Below are positions 54,512 through 63,576 of a DNA stretch of 64,000 bases, one piece after another (position 1 is the stretch's first letter; each line of letters starts with the position of its first letter). The notes under the pieces were generated by a model. That model made no database searches, was not told the DNA's origin, and was given only the letters and a program-made list of their open reading frames with translations. The stretch comes from an uncultured Anaeroplasma sp. GTDB taxonomy: Bacteria > Bacillota_I > Bacilli_A > Acholeplasmatales > Anaeroplasmataceae. The stretch spans positions 31,399-95,398 of the forward strand of contig CAMEJG010000003.1 in assembly GCA_945919465.1 (NCBI GenBank), written 5' to 3'. A program made the position numbers and the translations under genes.

Positions 54512-54590
54512 ATTTTTTTAATACCCCTATCATTTTTTAGAAGCAACTTTTGTTTTTTTAATGGGTCTATCGTTTTTGAGAAGTTTTATA
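54512..54590 (-). repeat. Two imperfect direct repeats of about 37 nt upstream of the recombinase remnant
   Basis: Both copies begin CTTCT(C/A)AAAAA on the minus strand and carry (C/T)GATAG(A/G) plus an ATTAAAAAAA run. Both would encode LLKNDRxIKK. They sit at the 5' edge of the recombinase fragment, and may be a duplicated piece of it or a repeat of the element. Confidence 0.45.
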
Positions 54591-54599
54591 AAAATTAAT

Positions 54600-54645
54600 A
54601 AATCCTGAAGGTTAAACATCAATTTTGCCTAGCGGTTCAGGATTT
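54600..54645. repeat. Inverted repeat AAATCCTGAA/TTCAGGATTT
   Basis: 10-bp arms 54600-54609 and 54636-54645 around 26 nt. Could be a terminator for either strand or an element end. No strong U-tract. Confidence 0.5.
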
Positions 54646-54704
54646 TGTGTTAATATAGTTCATTCAACTATCAATTCCGGTACTTCAATCTCTATATCAA
54701 GGCG

Positions 54705-54745
54705 TAAAAAAAGGCTTGATACCTTAATTTCATTGTATCAAACCT
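54705..54745 (-). terminator. Terminator after tRNA-Glu (CTC)
   Basis: 11-bp stem 54712-54722/54735-54745 with one G-U pair and seven U on the minus strand. Confidence 0.85.
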
Positions 54746-54757
54746 ATGCTTTCAATA

Positions 54758-54834
54758 TGGTGACCAGTATGGGGTTCGAACCCATGAATGTCGCCTTGAG
54801 AGGGCGATGTGTTAACCATTTCACCAACTGGCCA
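54758..54834 (-). tRNA. tRNA-Glu (anticodon CTC)
   Basis: Acceptor TGGCCAG pairs with CTGGTCA, with CCA encoded (54760-54758). Anticodon stem TCGCC/GGCGA, loop CTCTCAA, anticodon CTC (reads GAG). T-arm ATGGGTTCGAACCCAT. It lies 63 nt downstream of gltX on the same strand, with a 9-bp hairpin between (54838-54846/54856-54864). Confidence 0.93.
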
Positions 54835-54837
54835 TTT

Positions 54838-54864
54838 TATACACGCAATATTGCCGCGTGTATA
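54838..54864 (-). promoter_or_regulatory. Hairpin between gltX and tRNA-Glu
   Basis: TATACACGC/GCGTGTATA perfect 9-bp stem with a 9-nt loop, ending 4 nt before the tRNA 5' end and without a U-tract. More likely an RNA-processing or spacer hairpin than a terminator. Confidence 0.5.
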
Positions 54865-54896
54865 AGTATATCATAACGAAATTTATAAATCAAGTC

Positions 54897-56564
54897 TTAT
54901 TTTAAATATTTTAAGGTTTCATTCACCCTTGAAATTACCTTATCTTTACCTAAAATTTGTATTACAAAATATAAATTAGGACAATTGTTTCTTCCTGCTA
55001 AAGCTAGTCTTAAGAAACCTGTAACATCTCCAACATGACCTTTATAAGCTTCTTTGTTTTTCTTCCAAACTTTTACATTATCAGCAAAACCATGACGAAC
55101 TGATAATTCCTTCATAGAATCAAACCATTCTTCTTCATTTAAAGACATATCTATATTAGAAACATAATCTAATAATACATTTTTAATATCTTCTTTATTA
55201 ACTAATGGGTTCCATTCTAATTGAGACTTATCAATTTGATTATAAATATCATCATAGAAGAAATTAATAATTGGGAAAATATCAGAATATTTAGCATAAT
55301 CCTTTCTTGGTTTTTCCTTTTCTCTTTCAATATTTAATATTGAAATAAAAAATGGTTCATTTGCTATAATTCTATTATAAAAGTCAACATTATAGATTTT
55401 AGCCCATTCCTTGACTTCTTCAGATAATACTGTAGCTTTTTTATAAGCAATTCTTTCTTTAGAGATATTTTGAACCTTAGCTAAATCAAATAAAGCTCCA
55501 TCTAAACTCATCTTATCAAAAGATAATTTAAAATCATAATAATCCTTATCTAAGTTTTCATTTCTCCAAGCTTCATAATTAGAATTAGCTATTGTTAATA
55601 AGTATTCAATAAATCCATATTTTGGATAACCTTCCTCAAGGAAATAGCTAACTGCAGCTTCTAAATCCTTTCTCTTTGAAAGCTTTCTTCTATTACCATT
55701 TTCAACCTTCATAATAACTGGTAAATGAGCATATTTTGGTCTTTCGAAACCTAATGTATCAAATAATTCAAGATGAATAGGAAGACTAGATAACCACTCC
55801 TCACCACGAGTTATATGAGTAGTACGCATAAAATGATCATCACACAAATGAGCGAAATGATAAGTAGGTAATCCATCACTTTTTAATATTACGATATCCT
55901 GATCATTTTCAGTTAATTCTAAATCTCCTTTAATTTCATCATGGAAGAATATTTTATTATTATGATCTCCCATTGATTTAAATCTAATAATATATGGATC
56001 TCCATTTTCTATTTTTTTAATTGCCTCATCTACCGGAAAATCTCTATATTTTGCATATTTTCCGTAATATCCTGGGATTTCCTTATTAGCTTCTTGTTCT
56101 TTACGTAATTCATTTAATTCTTCTGGAGTACAAAAGCATGGATAAGCTCTTCCAATAGATATTAAATGTTTAATAACAGTATTATATATTAAAGAACGAT
56201 TTGATTGTTTATATGGTCCATAATTACCAATTTCTAATGAATCTGATATATAGCCCTCATCTGGAATTACATCAAATACCTTTAATTGTTCAATTAATGA
56301 TTCTCCTGAGCCTTCTATTTCTCTTTTAGTATCAGTATCCTCAAGTCTTATATAAAACACTCCTCCACTTTGTTTTGCAAATCTTGCTGAAACAAGTGAT
56401 GTAAATAAGCTTCCTGTATGTAAAAATCCTGTTGGAGATGGAGCGAATCTTGTAACCATTGCCCCTTCAGGTAAATCTCTTTTAGGATATTTTTTTTCTA
56501 AATCATCTATTGTAAGATTTATATCCTTAAATATTAAATTAGCTAAATCAATATAATTTGCCAT
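54897..56564 (-). CDS. gltX: Glutamyl-tRNA synthetase
   Basis: 555 residues. It charges tRNA-Glu. The class I HIGH-type motif is in FAPSPTGFLHTG and the KMSKS-type motif in RRKLSKRKDLE. IYPCFCTPEELN-like and ITRGEEWLSSLPIH segments match the family. The first 35 residues form an N-terminal extension before the HIGH motif, and the protein is longer than Bacillus GltX (about 480). The TTG at 56582 precedes a GAGGTG site, so the ATG at 56564 is preferred. A tRNA-Glu gene follows on the same strand. Confidence 0.93.
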   Translation of the reverse strand: MANYIDLANLIFKDINLTIDDLEKKYPKRDLPEGAMVTRFAPSPTGFLHTGSLFTSLVSARFAKQSGGVFYIRLEDTDTKREIEGSGESLIEQLKVFDVIPDEGYISDSLEIGNYGPYKQSNRSLIYNTVIKHLISIGRAYPCFCTPEELNELRKEQEANKEIPGYYGKYAKYRDFPVDEAIKKIENGDPYIIRFKSMGDHNNKIFFHDEIKGDLELTENDQDIVILKSDGLPTYHFAHLCDDHFMRTTHITRGEEWLSSLPIHLELFDTLGFERPKYAHLPVIMKVENGNRRKLSKRKDLEAAVSYFLEEGYPKYGFIEYLLTIANSNYEAWRNENLDKDYYDFKLSFDKMSLDGALFDLAKVQNISKERIAYKKATVLSEEVKEWAKIYNVDFYNRIIANEPFFISILNIEREKEKPRKDYAKYSDIFPIINFFYDDIYNQIDKSQLEWNPLVNKEDIKNVLLDYVSNIDMSLNEEEWFDSMKELSVRHGFADNVKVWKKNKEAYKGHVGDVTGFLRLALAGRNNCPNLYFVIQILGKDKVISRVNETLKYLK

Positions 56565-56620
56565 AATTAGCACCTCTTTCAAACACTATATAAATTATAT
56601 CAAAGAATAATATTTTTTCA

Positions 56621-56645
56621 AGAAAAAAGAGGCCAAATGGCCTCT
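56621..56645 (-). terminator. Terminator of the HtrA-like gene
   Basis: AGAGGCC/GGCCTCT stem (56628-56634/56639-56645), 4-nt loop, U-rich tract on the minus strand. Confidence 0.9.
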
Positions 56646-56651
56646 AATATA

Positions 56652-57875
56652 TTAAATATAGTATCTATATTGTATTACTGGGACAGCTACTGTCATTGAA
56701 TTATTATTTCTAATAATTTCAAATTCTATCACATCACCTAATGATAATGGATAAGCATATAGGAATGAATATAAATCACTGCTACTTGAAAAAGTAGTAA
56801 TATTAATATCAGTTTTATTTTTATCCTTAAAATCAATTGTGATTGATGAAATAATATCTTGATATTGTAATTCATTTGCGCCTGTTGCAGTTTCATTATT
56901 AGATAATGAGCTTATATAGCATACCTTTTTAGATTGGAATCCTGAATGATAATAGCCTTCTGAAATTGTAAAGCCAAATTCATAATCATTTAAGACATAT
57001 CCAGTTTCCCATTTTTTATTATTAATATCATATTTAGCTGTATCTAGTAAAGCAAATACAGCCTCTTTAACTTGATTAATTGGAATTGCAAAGCCTAAGC
57101 CTTCTATTCCTGTAGATGAATATTTAGCATTAACTATTCCTATTAATGCACCCTTAGTATTAAATAAACCTCCTCCTGAATTACCTGAATTAATCGCAAC
57201 ATCAGTTTGAATTAATGTTCTTTTTGTATAATTATCAACATTAATTTCTCTATTAACATATGAAACAATACCAGTTGAAACACTTCCAGGAAGAGTACCT
57301 AATGGATTTCCAATACATACAACCTCACTTCCTAATTTCAATTTATCTGAATCATCAAAAAATGGAGCATAGGTTAAATTATTTGTTTCTTCTATTGACA
57401 TTACTGCAATATCATAATCCTCATACCCACCTACAAGCTTAGCATCATAAATACTTCCATCTGATAATGTCACAGAAAAAACACTAGCATTATCAATAAC
57501 GTGAAAGCAAGTAACTATATAGCTTAAGCCTAGTGAGGAATCACTTGAAAACAATACTCCACTTCCAGCCCCTATAGCAGATGCTGAGGTTGCTGTTATA
57601 GCAACAACAGAATCATATATTGCATCAACTGTATTAGTTACATCTGTCTCTGGTGAGGTTTCATTTGTCTCATCTATTTCATAGCTAGGTACCATATATT
57701 CTGCATTTTCATTAGTAGTCCCTGTAGGAATTTTATTATCTCCTTCAATAGAAGAACCTTGATTAATTAATCCACTATTAGAAGAAGTATTATCAATTGA
57801 ATCTAAATTATTTCCACATCCTACTAATGCTAAGCCACTTGCCATTACACCTAATAATCCTATAATCTTTCTCAT
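56652..57875 (-). CDS. HtrA/DegP-like serine protease, lipoprotein
   Basis: 407 residues. Lipoprotein signal MRKIIGLLGVMASGLALVGC anchors it outside. The trypsin-like domain has the triad His in IVTCFHVIDN, Asp in YEDYDIAVMS and Ser in NSGNSGGGLFN. The C-terminal about 110 residues look like a divergent PDZ domain. It probably degrades misfolded exported proteins. The ATG at 57875 follows an AAAGGAAG site. The longer frame to 57896 lacks a site. Confidence 0.88.
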   Translation of the reverse strand: MRKIIGLLGVMASGLALVGCGNNLDSIDNTSSNSGLINQGSSIEGDNKIPTGTTNENAEYMVPSYEIDETNETSPETDVTNTVDAIYDSVVAITATSASAIGAGSGVLFSSDSSLGLSYIVTCFHVIDNASVFSVTLSDGSIYDAKLVGGYEDYDIAVMSIEETNNLTYAPFFDDSDKLKLGSEVVCIGNPLGTLPGSVSTGIVSYVNREINVDNYTKRTLIQTDVAINSGNSGGGLFNTKGALIGIVNAKYSSTGIEGLGFAIPINQVKEAVFALLDTAKYDINNKKWETGYVLNDYEFGFTISEGYYHSGFQSKKVCYISSLSNNETATGANELQYQDIISSITIDFKDKNKTDINITTFSSSSDLYSFLYAYPLSLGDVIEFEIIRNNNSMTVAVPVIQYRYYI

Positions 57876-57943
57876 GTTATGCACTTCCTTTATCAAAATA
57901 CATATTAGATTATAGAATTAAATTATGGGATAATTTTGTGATA

Positions 57944-57984
57944 AAAATAAAAAAGTATAATTTATTTTTGGCAAATTATACTTT
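57944..57984 (-). terminator. Terminator of the perR-rubrerythrin operon
   Basis: 12-bp stem 57952-57963/57973-57984 with U-rich tail on the minus strand, about 14 nt after the stop. Confidence 0.85.
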
Positions 57985-57997
57985 CTTATTTACTATC

Positions 57998-58543
57998 TTA
58001 CTTAAAATATCTATCTAATAGACCCTTGAATGCTCTACCATGACGAGCTTCATCTCTACCCATTTCATGAACAGTATCATGAATTGCATCAAGATTTAAT
58101 TTCTTAGCACGTGTAGCTAAATCAAGCTTACCAGCAGTTGCACCATTTTCAGCAGCAACACGAAGTTCAAGATTTTTCTTTGTAGATGGAGTTACAACCT
58201 CACCTAATAATTCAGCAAACTTAGCTGCATGTTCAGCTTCTTCCCAAGCTGCCTTTTCATAATACATACCTACTTCAGGATATCCTTCTCTAAAAGCTAC
58301 TCTAGCCATTGCTAAATACATACCAACCTCACAACATTCACCATTAAAGTTAGCTCTTAAATCTTCTTTAATATCCTCTGGTGCATCACTAGCAACACCT
58401 AAAACATGCTCACAAGCCCAACTCATTTCTGTCATTTCCTCAAACTTGCTTGCAGGAGCCTTACATTGAGGGCATCTATAATCCTCAGGTAAACTATCTC
58501 CTTCATAAACATAACCACAAACCTTACATACGTACTTCTTCAT
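57998..58543 (-). CDS. Reverse rubrerythrin (N-terminal rubredoxin, C-terminal ferritin-like domain)
   Basis: 181 residues. Non-haem di-iron peroxidase that reduces hydrogen peroxide in anaerobes. The N-terminal rubredoxin domain has CKVCGY and CPQCKAP (residues about 6-27). The ferritin-like helices carry the di-iron ligands ([26 protein letters not shown]). The order rubredoxin-first is the reverse of classical rubrerythrin. GGAGA precedes the ATG, which overlaps the perR 3' end by 20 nt. Confidence 0.92.
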   Translation of the reverse strand: MKKYVCKVCGYVYEGDSLPEDYRCPQCKAPASKFEEMTEMSWACEHVLGVASDAPEDIKEDLRANFNGECCEVGMYLAMARVAFREGYPEVGMYYEKAAWEEAEHAAKFAELLGEVVTPSTKKNLELRVAAENGATAGKLDLATRAKKLNLDAIHDTVHEMGRDEARHGRAFKGLLDRYFK

Positions 58544-58937
58544 TTTCTTTATCTCCTTTTCTATTTTTTAAACAATTATGGCAAACTCCATAAAACACAA
58601 TATCACAATCAGTAACATTCTCATTAGATATCCTATTTAAATTTACTATATCATCAGGAATATCTTCTACTGGTATATCAAATATGCTATTGCATTCTTT
58701 GCATTGATAATGGTAATGCTTTTCTTTAACTGTTTCATAAACATCTATGTTAGAAAGTTTAATCTTTTTTATCTTTTTATCCATAGATAAAATATTTAAA
58801 TTTCTATAAATTGAAGCTAAAGAAATATCATTATGATTTCCCATAATCTCAAGAATTAATTCCTCTGAGGTAATATGGCCCTTAGCATTAATTGTTTCAT
58901 ATACAATTTGTTTTTGATTTGTATTTCTTCTTATCAT
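58524..58937 (-). CDS. perR: Fur/PerR-family peroxide or iron regulator
   Basis: 137 residues. The N-terminal winged helix ([20 protein letters not shown] then YRNLNIL) and a metal domain with [15 protein letters not shown] and GVCHNCL, the two CxxC pairs of the structural zinc site. Its operon partner, reverse rubrerythrin, makes PerR the best member of the family, but Fur is possible. A Per/Fur-type box lies just upstream of the ATG (58949-58967), which suggests autoregulation. Confidence 0.87.
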   Translation of the reverse strand: MIRRNTNQKQIVYETINAKGHITSEELILEIMGNHNDISLASIYRNLNILSMDKKIKKIKLSNIDVYETVKEKHYHYQCKECNSIFDIPVEDIPDDIVNLNRISNENVTDCDIVFYGVCHNCLKNRKGDKENEEVRM

Positions 58938-58948
58938 ATTTACCTCTT

Positions 58949-58967
58949 ATTAAGAATAATTCTTAAT
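58949..58967. promoter_or_regulatory. Per/Fur-type operator
   Basis: Palindrome ATTAAGAATAATTCTTAAT, symmetric about the central A at 58958. It resembles PerR boxes (TTATAATnATTATAA), and sits between the perR ATG and its probable promoter. Confidence 0.75.
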
Positions 58968-59005
58968 TAAATTATATTATTATTTTATTATATTGTCAAT
59001 ATTTA

Positions 59006-62000
59006 TTACTCTAAAAGCTCTAAAATATCATTTTTAGTAAGTTTAATTTTAGTCTCATCAGAAGAAACTATACTATCTGCTAAATCCTTTTTAATATTTT
59101 GAAGCATTAATACTTTTTCTTCTATTGTATCCTTGCAAATAAGTTTAACAACATTTACATTCTTTGTTTGTCCTATTCTATAAGCTCTATCTGTTGCTTG
59201 AGCCTCAGCACTACTATTCCACCATGGATCAAGATGTATAACCATATCAGCACCTATTAAATTTAATCCAGTACCACCAGCCTTAAGTGAAATTAAAAAT
59301 ACTTTATTATCAACATTATTATTAAATTCTTCCACCATTTCAAGTCTAACTTTTGCCTTAGTACTACCATCTAAAATAAAATGCTTTATACCCATTTGTT
59401 CAAGCTCTCTAGAAATGATAGGGAAAGATTGTGAAAATTGAGAAAATACTAAAATACGATGTCCGCTTTCTATAGATGATTTAATTAACTCAAGAGCCAT
59501 ATCAATCTTAGTATTGTCAAAATGCTCTTGATAAATAAGCTCTGGGGTAATACATATTTGACGAAGCCTTGTTAGTAATGCCAATATATTATTGCCACCA
59601 TTTTTAATATCCTCTTTTAGTTGTAAAACATAACCATCATAGATTTCTTTTTGTTTCAATTCCATTTTACAATAATAATAATCTTCAATCTTATCAGGCA
59701 AATCAGATAAGACATCTTTTTTAGTTCTTCTTAAAATAAATGGAGAAACTCTTTTTTGTAAAATATCTAATGTTTCTTTATCATCATGAATAATTAATGA
59801 TTCATAACGTGATTTAAAATGAGAATAATTTGATAAGTAGCCTGGCATTAAGAAATCGAAAATACTCCATAAATCAGCAAGTCCATTTTCAATAGGGGTA
59901 CCAGTTAAAGCAAAATTTATTTCTGATTTAATACTCTTAATTGCTTCACTCTTTTGAGCAAATTGATTTTTAATAAATTGAGCCTCATCTGCAATAACAA
60001 ATCTAAATTTATTTTTATATAAATTTGCATCTCTTCTTAAGGAATCATATGAGGTTATACATAATGCCTTTTTATTAGAATCAATGTTTAAAATAATAGT
60101 TTCTCTTTCTTCAATACTTCCTAATATTAAATGAATTGGACAATTTAATTGCCACTTGCGACATTCATTTTCCCAATTATAAACTAAAGACATTGGGCAT
60201 ACTATTAAGCTTGGAGCTTCTTTTTCATCTGAATCTATAAAGCTAATTATCTCCAATGTTTTTCCAAGTCCCATATCATCAGCTAAAATACCACCAAAAT
60301 CATAGCTGGCTAAGGTTTTTAACCATTTAAATCCTTCTAATTGATATGGTCTTAATAATGATTTGAAATGAGGATTTGGTTCATATTTACTCTTTTTAAA
60401 GTTTTGGATAGTTTGGATCATCTTAATAACTTCATTATCCATACTTAAATTTGTATCTGTACCATTAATAAGTTTTAATAAATAATTCAAGGGTTTTCTA
60501 ATAGGTTTATTAATGTCTTTAATATTAATATTAAAATCCTCTAAAAAATTATCAATCTTTTTAATTTCTTCATTATCAAGTTCTAAAATAGAATTATCCT
60601 TAAGCTTTACAAACTTCTTTTTTTGATGATAAGCTTGAAGCATTGCTTGAATATCTTCTAATGATAATTCAGAATTTTCAAACTTAAAATCTAATAATCC
60701 CACATTATAGGATATACTAATATTTGTCTTTGTAGTCTTTTTAGGTTTTATATTCTTAATTGATTCATCAAAATATACCTCTCCAAAAGCCTTTATTGGA
60801 GATAAATCAGAGGTTAAAAAACGATATTGAGTATCTAATGTATCAATAACATAAGATTTATTTTTGGATTTAATAAAGAAATAACCTTCAATAATATGAA
60901 AATATCCATCTAGTAATTGTTTTAAATAGGGACTATTTTTATCTATTTCCTTACATTGAATTTTAGGTACTAGTTTTATTTGATTTTCAGAATAGGAAAA
61001 ATATGAATTAATTTTTATATTAGGTATTGGATATTTTTCATAAAAGCTAGTATCAATATTTACTAAATTTTTTATTATTGGCAATACATTAGTAATAAAG
61101 CTTCTACTATCCATTTCAATTAATAGGTTTCCATCTACTTGATATAAATAATCATATATTTTACTTTCCATTATTGAGGAATAAGTATACATATATATGT
61201 TTTCATCATCAATAAAATAAAAATGATTAACACCACATAGAAATAATGATGCTCCTTCAGGTGCTACTATTGATAGAGCTTTATCAGTCAAAATAAGCTC
61301 TGAATCATTTATTGGAATAATATTTCTAATTGTAGATTTTATTTCATCTTTTCCTTTAAAGGCTATATAGGAATCTTTATATAGCTCTAATATTTTTAAT
61401 AGATGAGATTTTCTAATAGTTACACTTTTTGTAGTATCTTCATTAACTATATTTCTAATGAAGCTATAAAAATCCTTACTAATGTTATCAAAACATTCAA
61501 ATGAATGAGTAAAGCTTAGTTTTTGTCCATAAGAATAATCAATATTATTTTCAGTCATTTGAATAAATTCTAAAATGTCTTTAATAACATAATCTTTATC
61601 ATAGCCTATTTTTAGTGATAAATTATATTGATTATTTTCATATTCTATACAGGGAATTAAATGAATTAATCCTGTATAAGGATTAACAGTTTTAAGTCCA
61701 ACCGATAGGTTATTTAATATATTCTTATGCCATGTATATAACTTTTTATCCAAATATTTTTGATATTCCTGTTCATAATAGCTTCTATCTATTTCACATA
61801 CTCCTAATGAATATAAAGCTACTATATGAATACATTCTTTAGTTTTATAAAATTGTAAGCATCTACAATCAGAATATAAAATATCAAAATCTAAGCCAAT
61901 TTCTAAAATAGATTTTTGAATGTTAAATCTATTTAAAAATACCTGAGTAGGAGTTAATATATATTTATCATCTTCTTTCAATATATCTACATAAATACTT

Positions 62001-62080
62001 GGATTTTCTAAAGCTTTATTTAAAAAATCCATTAATAAATTATTAGAATCATATTTAAATAGAAAATCACTTAATTTCAT
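59006..62080 (-). CDS. SNF2-family helicase with SWIM zinc finger
   Basis: About 1024 residues. A SWIM domain with CRCLQFYKTKECIHIV (CxC...CxH) lies near residue 90. A DUF-like middle part follows, then a C-terminal SNF2 ATPase: motif I GILADDMGLGKTLEIIS, motif II IADEAQFIKN, motif III TGTPIENGLADLWS, and motif VI TDRAYRIGQTKNVNVV. RNA polymerase-associated (RapA/HepA-like) or DNA-remodelling translocase, role unknown in this genome. The ATG at 62080 follows a GAGGT site. The frame to 62095 is a ribosome-site extension. Confidence 0.9.
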   Translation of the reverse strand: MKLSDFLFKYDSNNLLMDFLNKALENPSIYVDILKEDDKYILTPTQVFLNRFNIQKSILEIGLDFDILYSDCRCLQFYKTKECIHIVALYSLGVCEIDRSYYEQEYQKYLDKKLYTWHKNILNNLSVGLKTVNPYTGLIHLIPCIEYENNQYNLSLKIGYDKDYVIKDILEFIQMTENNIDYSYGQKLSFTHSFECFDNISKDFYSFIRNIVNEDTTKSVTIRKSHLLKILELYKDSYIAFKGKDEIKSTIRNIIPINDSELILTDKALSIVAPEGASLFLCGVNHFYFIDDENIYMYTYSSIMESKIYDYLYQVDGNLLIEMDSRSFITNVLPIIKNLVNIDTSFYEKYPIPNIKINSYFSYSENQIKLVPKIQCKEIDKNSPYLKQLLDGYFHIIEGYFFIKSKNKSYVIDTLDTQYRFLTSDLSPIKAFGEVYFDESIKNIKPKKTTKTNISISYNVGLLDFKFENSELSLEDIQAMLQAYHQKKKFVKLKDNSILELDNEEIKKIDNFLEDFNINIKDINKPIRKPLNYLLKLINGTDTNLSMDNEVIKMIQTIQNFKKSKYEPNPHFKSLLRPYQLEGFKWLKTLASYDFGGILADDMGLGKTLEIISFIDSDEKEAPSLIVCPMSLVYNWENECRKWQLNCPIHLILGSIEERETIILNIDSNKKALCITSYDSLRRDANLYKNKFRFVIADEAQFIKNQFAQKSEAIKSIKSEINFALTGTPIENGLADLWSIFDFLMPGYLSNYSHFKSRYESLIIHDDKETLDILQKRVSPFILRRTKKDVLSDLPDKIEDYYYCKMELKQKEIYDGYVLQLKEDIKNGGNNILALLTRLRQICITPELIYQEHFDNTKIDMALELIKSSIESGHRILVFSQFSQSFPIISRELEQMGIKHFILDGSTKAKVRLEMVEEFNNNVDNKVFLISLKAGGTGLNLIGADMVIHLDPWWNSSAEAQATDRAYRIGQTKNVNVVKLICKDTIEEKVLMLQNIKKDLADSIVSSDETKIKLTKNDILELLE

Positions 62081-62198
62081 AAAATTACCTCTCAATACAT
62101 CTTTTTAATTTTACCATATTTTTATTTATTTTAAAGAGATAATTGATAAAAATGAATAAAAAAAAATTTTAATATCAAACTAATAATAGGTGATTAAA

Positions 62199-62330
62199 AT
62201 GAATGAAATAAATAGATGTAATCCTAATGACGAATTGACAAATAGATCAATGAACAATCAATTAGGAAGTAAAATGTCAATTGGAAAGAAAAAAGAAAAA
62301 AATAAAAGAAAAAGAAAAAATAATATTTAA
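62199..62330 (+). CDS. Small basic protein, 43 residues
   Basis: ORF MNEINRCNPNDELTNRSMNN, followed by QLGSKMSIGK and a tail of lysine/arginine (KKKEKNKRKRKNN) to TAA at 62330. An AGGTGA site lies 5 nt before the ATG, which is a strong initiation context. It is divergent from the SNF2 gene and upstream of the DtxR gene. The tail is about 70% K/R, so it may bind nucleic acid. Not recognised. Confidence 0.55.
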   Translation: MNEINRCNPNDELTNRSMNNQLGSKMSIGKKKEKNKRKRKNNI

Positions 62331-62348
62331 AATAGTATAAAATTAGAT

Positions 62349-62367
62349 TATAATATGAGTAATTACT
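62349..62367 (+). promoter_or_regulatory. Possible -10 and palindrome before the DtxR gene
   Basis: TATAAT at 62349-62354 followed by the 10-bp palindrome AGTAATTACT (62358-62367), the position expected for an autoregulatory metal-box. The -35 is weak. Confidence 0.4.
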
Positions 62368-62383
62368 TACTTTGAGGTGTATT

Positions 62384-62758
62384 ATGTCATTATTAGAATC
62401 TGGAGAAAATTATTTAGAAGCAATATTAATGCTAATAAAAATACAAAAGGATGTTCACGCAATTGATGTAGCTACTCATTTAGGCTATTCTAAGCCATCA
62501 GTTTCCATAGCTTTAAAAAAGCTATGTAATGATGGATATATAATAATAGATAATAATAGTCATATTCATTTTACTGAAGAAGGCGAAGCTATTGCGAATA
62601 AAATATATGAGCGTCATGTAATTCTAACTGAAGCCTTTAAAAGATTAGGAGTGTCTGCAAAAACTGCTGAAGAGGATGCATGCAAAATTGAACATGATTT
62701 ATCTGATGAGACCTTTGAGGCTATTAAAAAACATTTTAACAAATATGATTTGAAATAA
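62384..62758 (+). CDS. DtxR/MntR-family metal-dependent transcriptional regulator
   Basis: 124 residues. The winged-helix domain (AIDVATHLGYSKPSVSIALK, then KLCNDGYIIID) and a C-terminal metal/dimerisation part with the ligands in ERHVILTEAF, ACKIEHDLSDETFEAIKKH. The SH3-like domain of full DtxR is missing, as in short MntR-type regulators. It is likely to control iron or manganese transport. TTG at 62372 overlaps the GAGGTG site, so the ATG at 62384 is the start. Bidirectional terminator follows. Confidence 0.88.
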   Translation: MSLLESGENYLEAILMLIKIQKDVHAIDVATHLGYSKPSVSIALKKLCNDGYIIIDNNSHIHFTEEGEAIANKIYERHVILTEAFKRLGVSAKTAEEDACKIEHDLSDETFEAIKKHFNKYDLK

Positions 62759-62762
62759 TATA

Positions 62763-62813
62763 AAAACTAGGCAATCCTATCATAATTAATGATAAAACCA
62801 ATAGCCTAGTTTT
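62763..62813. terminator. Bidirectional terminator between dtxR-type gene and cysE pseudogene
   Basis: Outer stem AAAACTAGGC/GCCTAGTTTT (62763-62772/62804-62813) plus an inner stem TATCAT/ATGATA, with T-runs at both ends. Serves both convergent units. Confidence 0.85.
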
Positions 62814-62818
62814 TTATT

Positions 62819-63576
62819 TTATGAATTTTCTTTATTAATTAGTATAATTTCTACTTCTTTATTAATAACTTTTTTATTATTATCTATTGAACTTGTTATA
62901 AATACATTACTACCAATTATTGTATTATTACCTATTACAGTATCACCACCAAGAATGGCAGCTCCTGAATAAATAGTTACATAATTTCCAATTGTTGGAT
63001 GTCTTGTTTCTCCCTTTAAGAGTTGCCCTCTTCCAAGAGAAAGAGCACCAAGAGTAACTCCCTGATAAATCTTAACATGATGATCAATAACTGTTGTTTC
63101 GCCAATAACTATTCCAGTTCCATGATCAATAAAAAAATAATTATCTATTGTAGCACCAGGATGAATGTCAATTTTTGTTTTACTATGAGCATATTCAGAA
63201 ATTATTCTCGCTTCTCTCTTCAAATCCAACAAATATAAAATATGTGCTATCCTATAATAGATTATCACATATACTCCTGGATAAGAAATAAAGGCTTATT
63301 CTGCGCTATTACAAGCTGGATCACTATCATAAGTCATCTATATATCTGAAAGTAATATTGAATAAATATTGTCTAACATGTTAAAAAAGTAATCTTCTTT
63401 TTCCATATCATTACTTATATAATTACTAAAATAAAAATGACAGGTTTTTTTAATAAATCGATATTATTTATTTCATGATAATAATTAGGAAACAATAAAT
63501 CTTTTATTAATGAAGCAAATTCTTGAATTTTTTCCATATTAGGAATATCACTAAAGAATACATATTTTATTTCCAT
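62819..63576 (-). pseudogene. Serine O-acetyltransferase pseudogene
   Basis: The 3' two-thirds encode an intact left-handed beta-helix acetyltransferase ([49 protein letters not shown]) that would make O-acetylserine for cysteine synthesis. Upstream in frame are TAA (63298-63296) and TAG (63340-63338) before the SAT N-terminal motif SYPGVY, and a frameshift near 63430-63445. Before it, an N-terminal piece starts at an ATG (63576) with an AGGAG site. The open part from 63268 lacks a good start. The gene is inactivated but still recognisable over its whole length. Confidence 0.85.

Noticed and set aside
54625..54876. 83-codon plus-strand frame
   Set aside because: It runs through the tRNA-Glu (CTC) gene and its terminator on the opposite strand.
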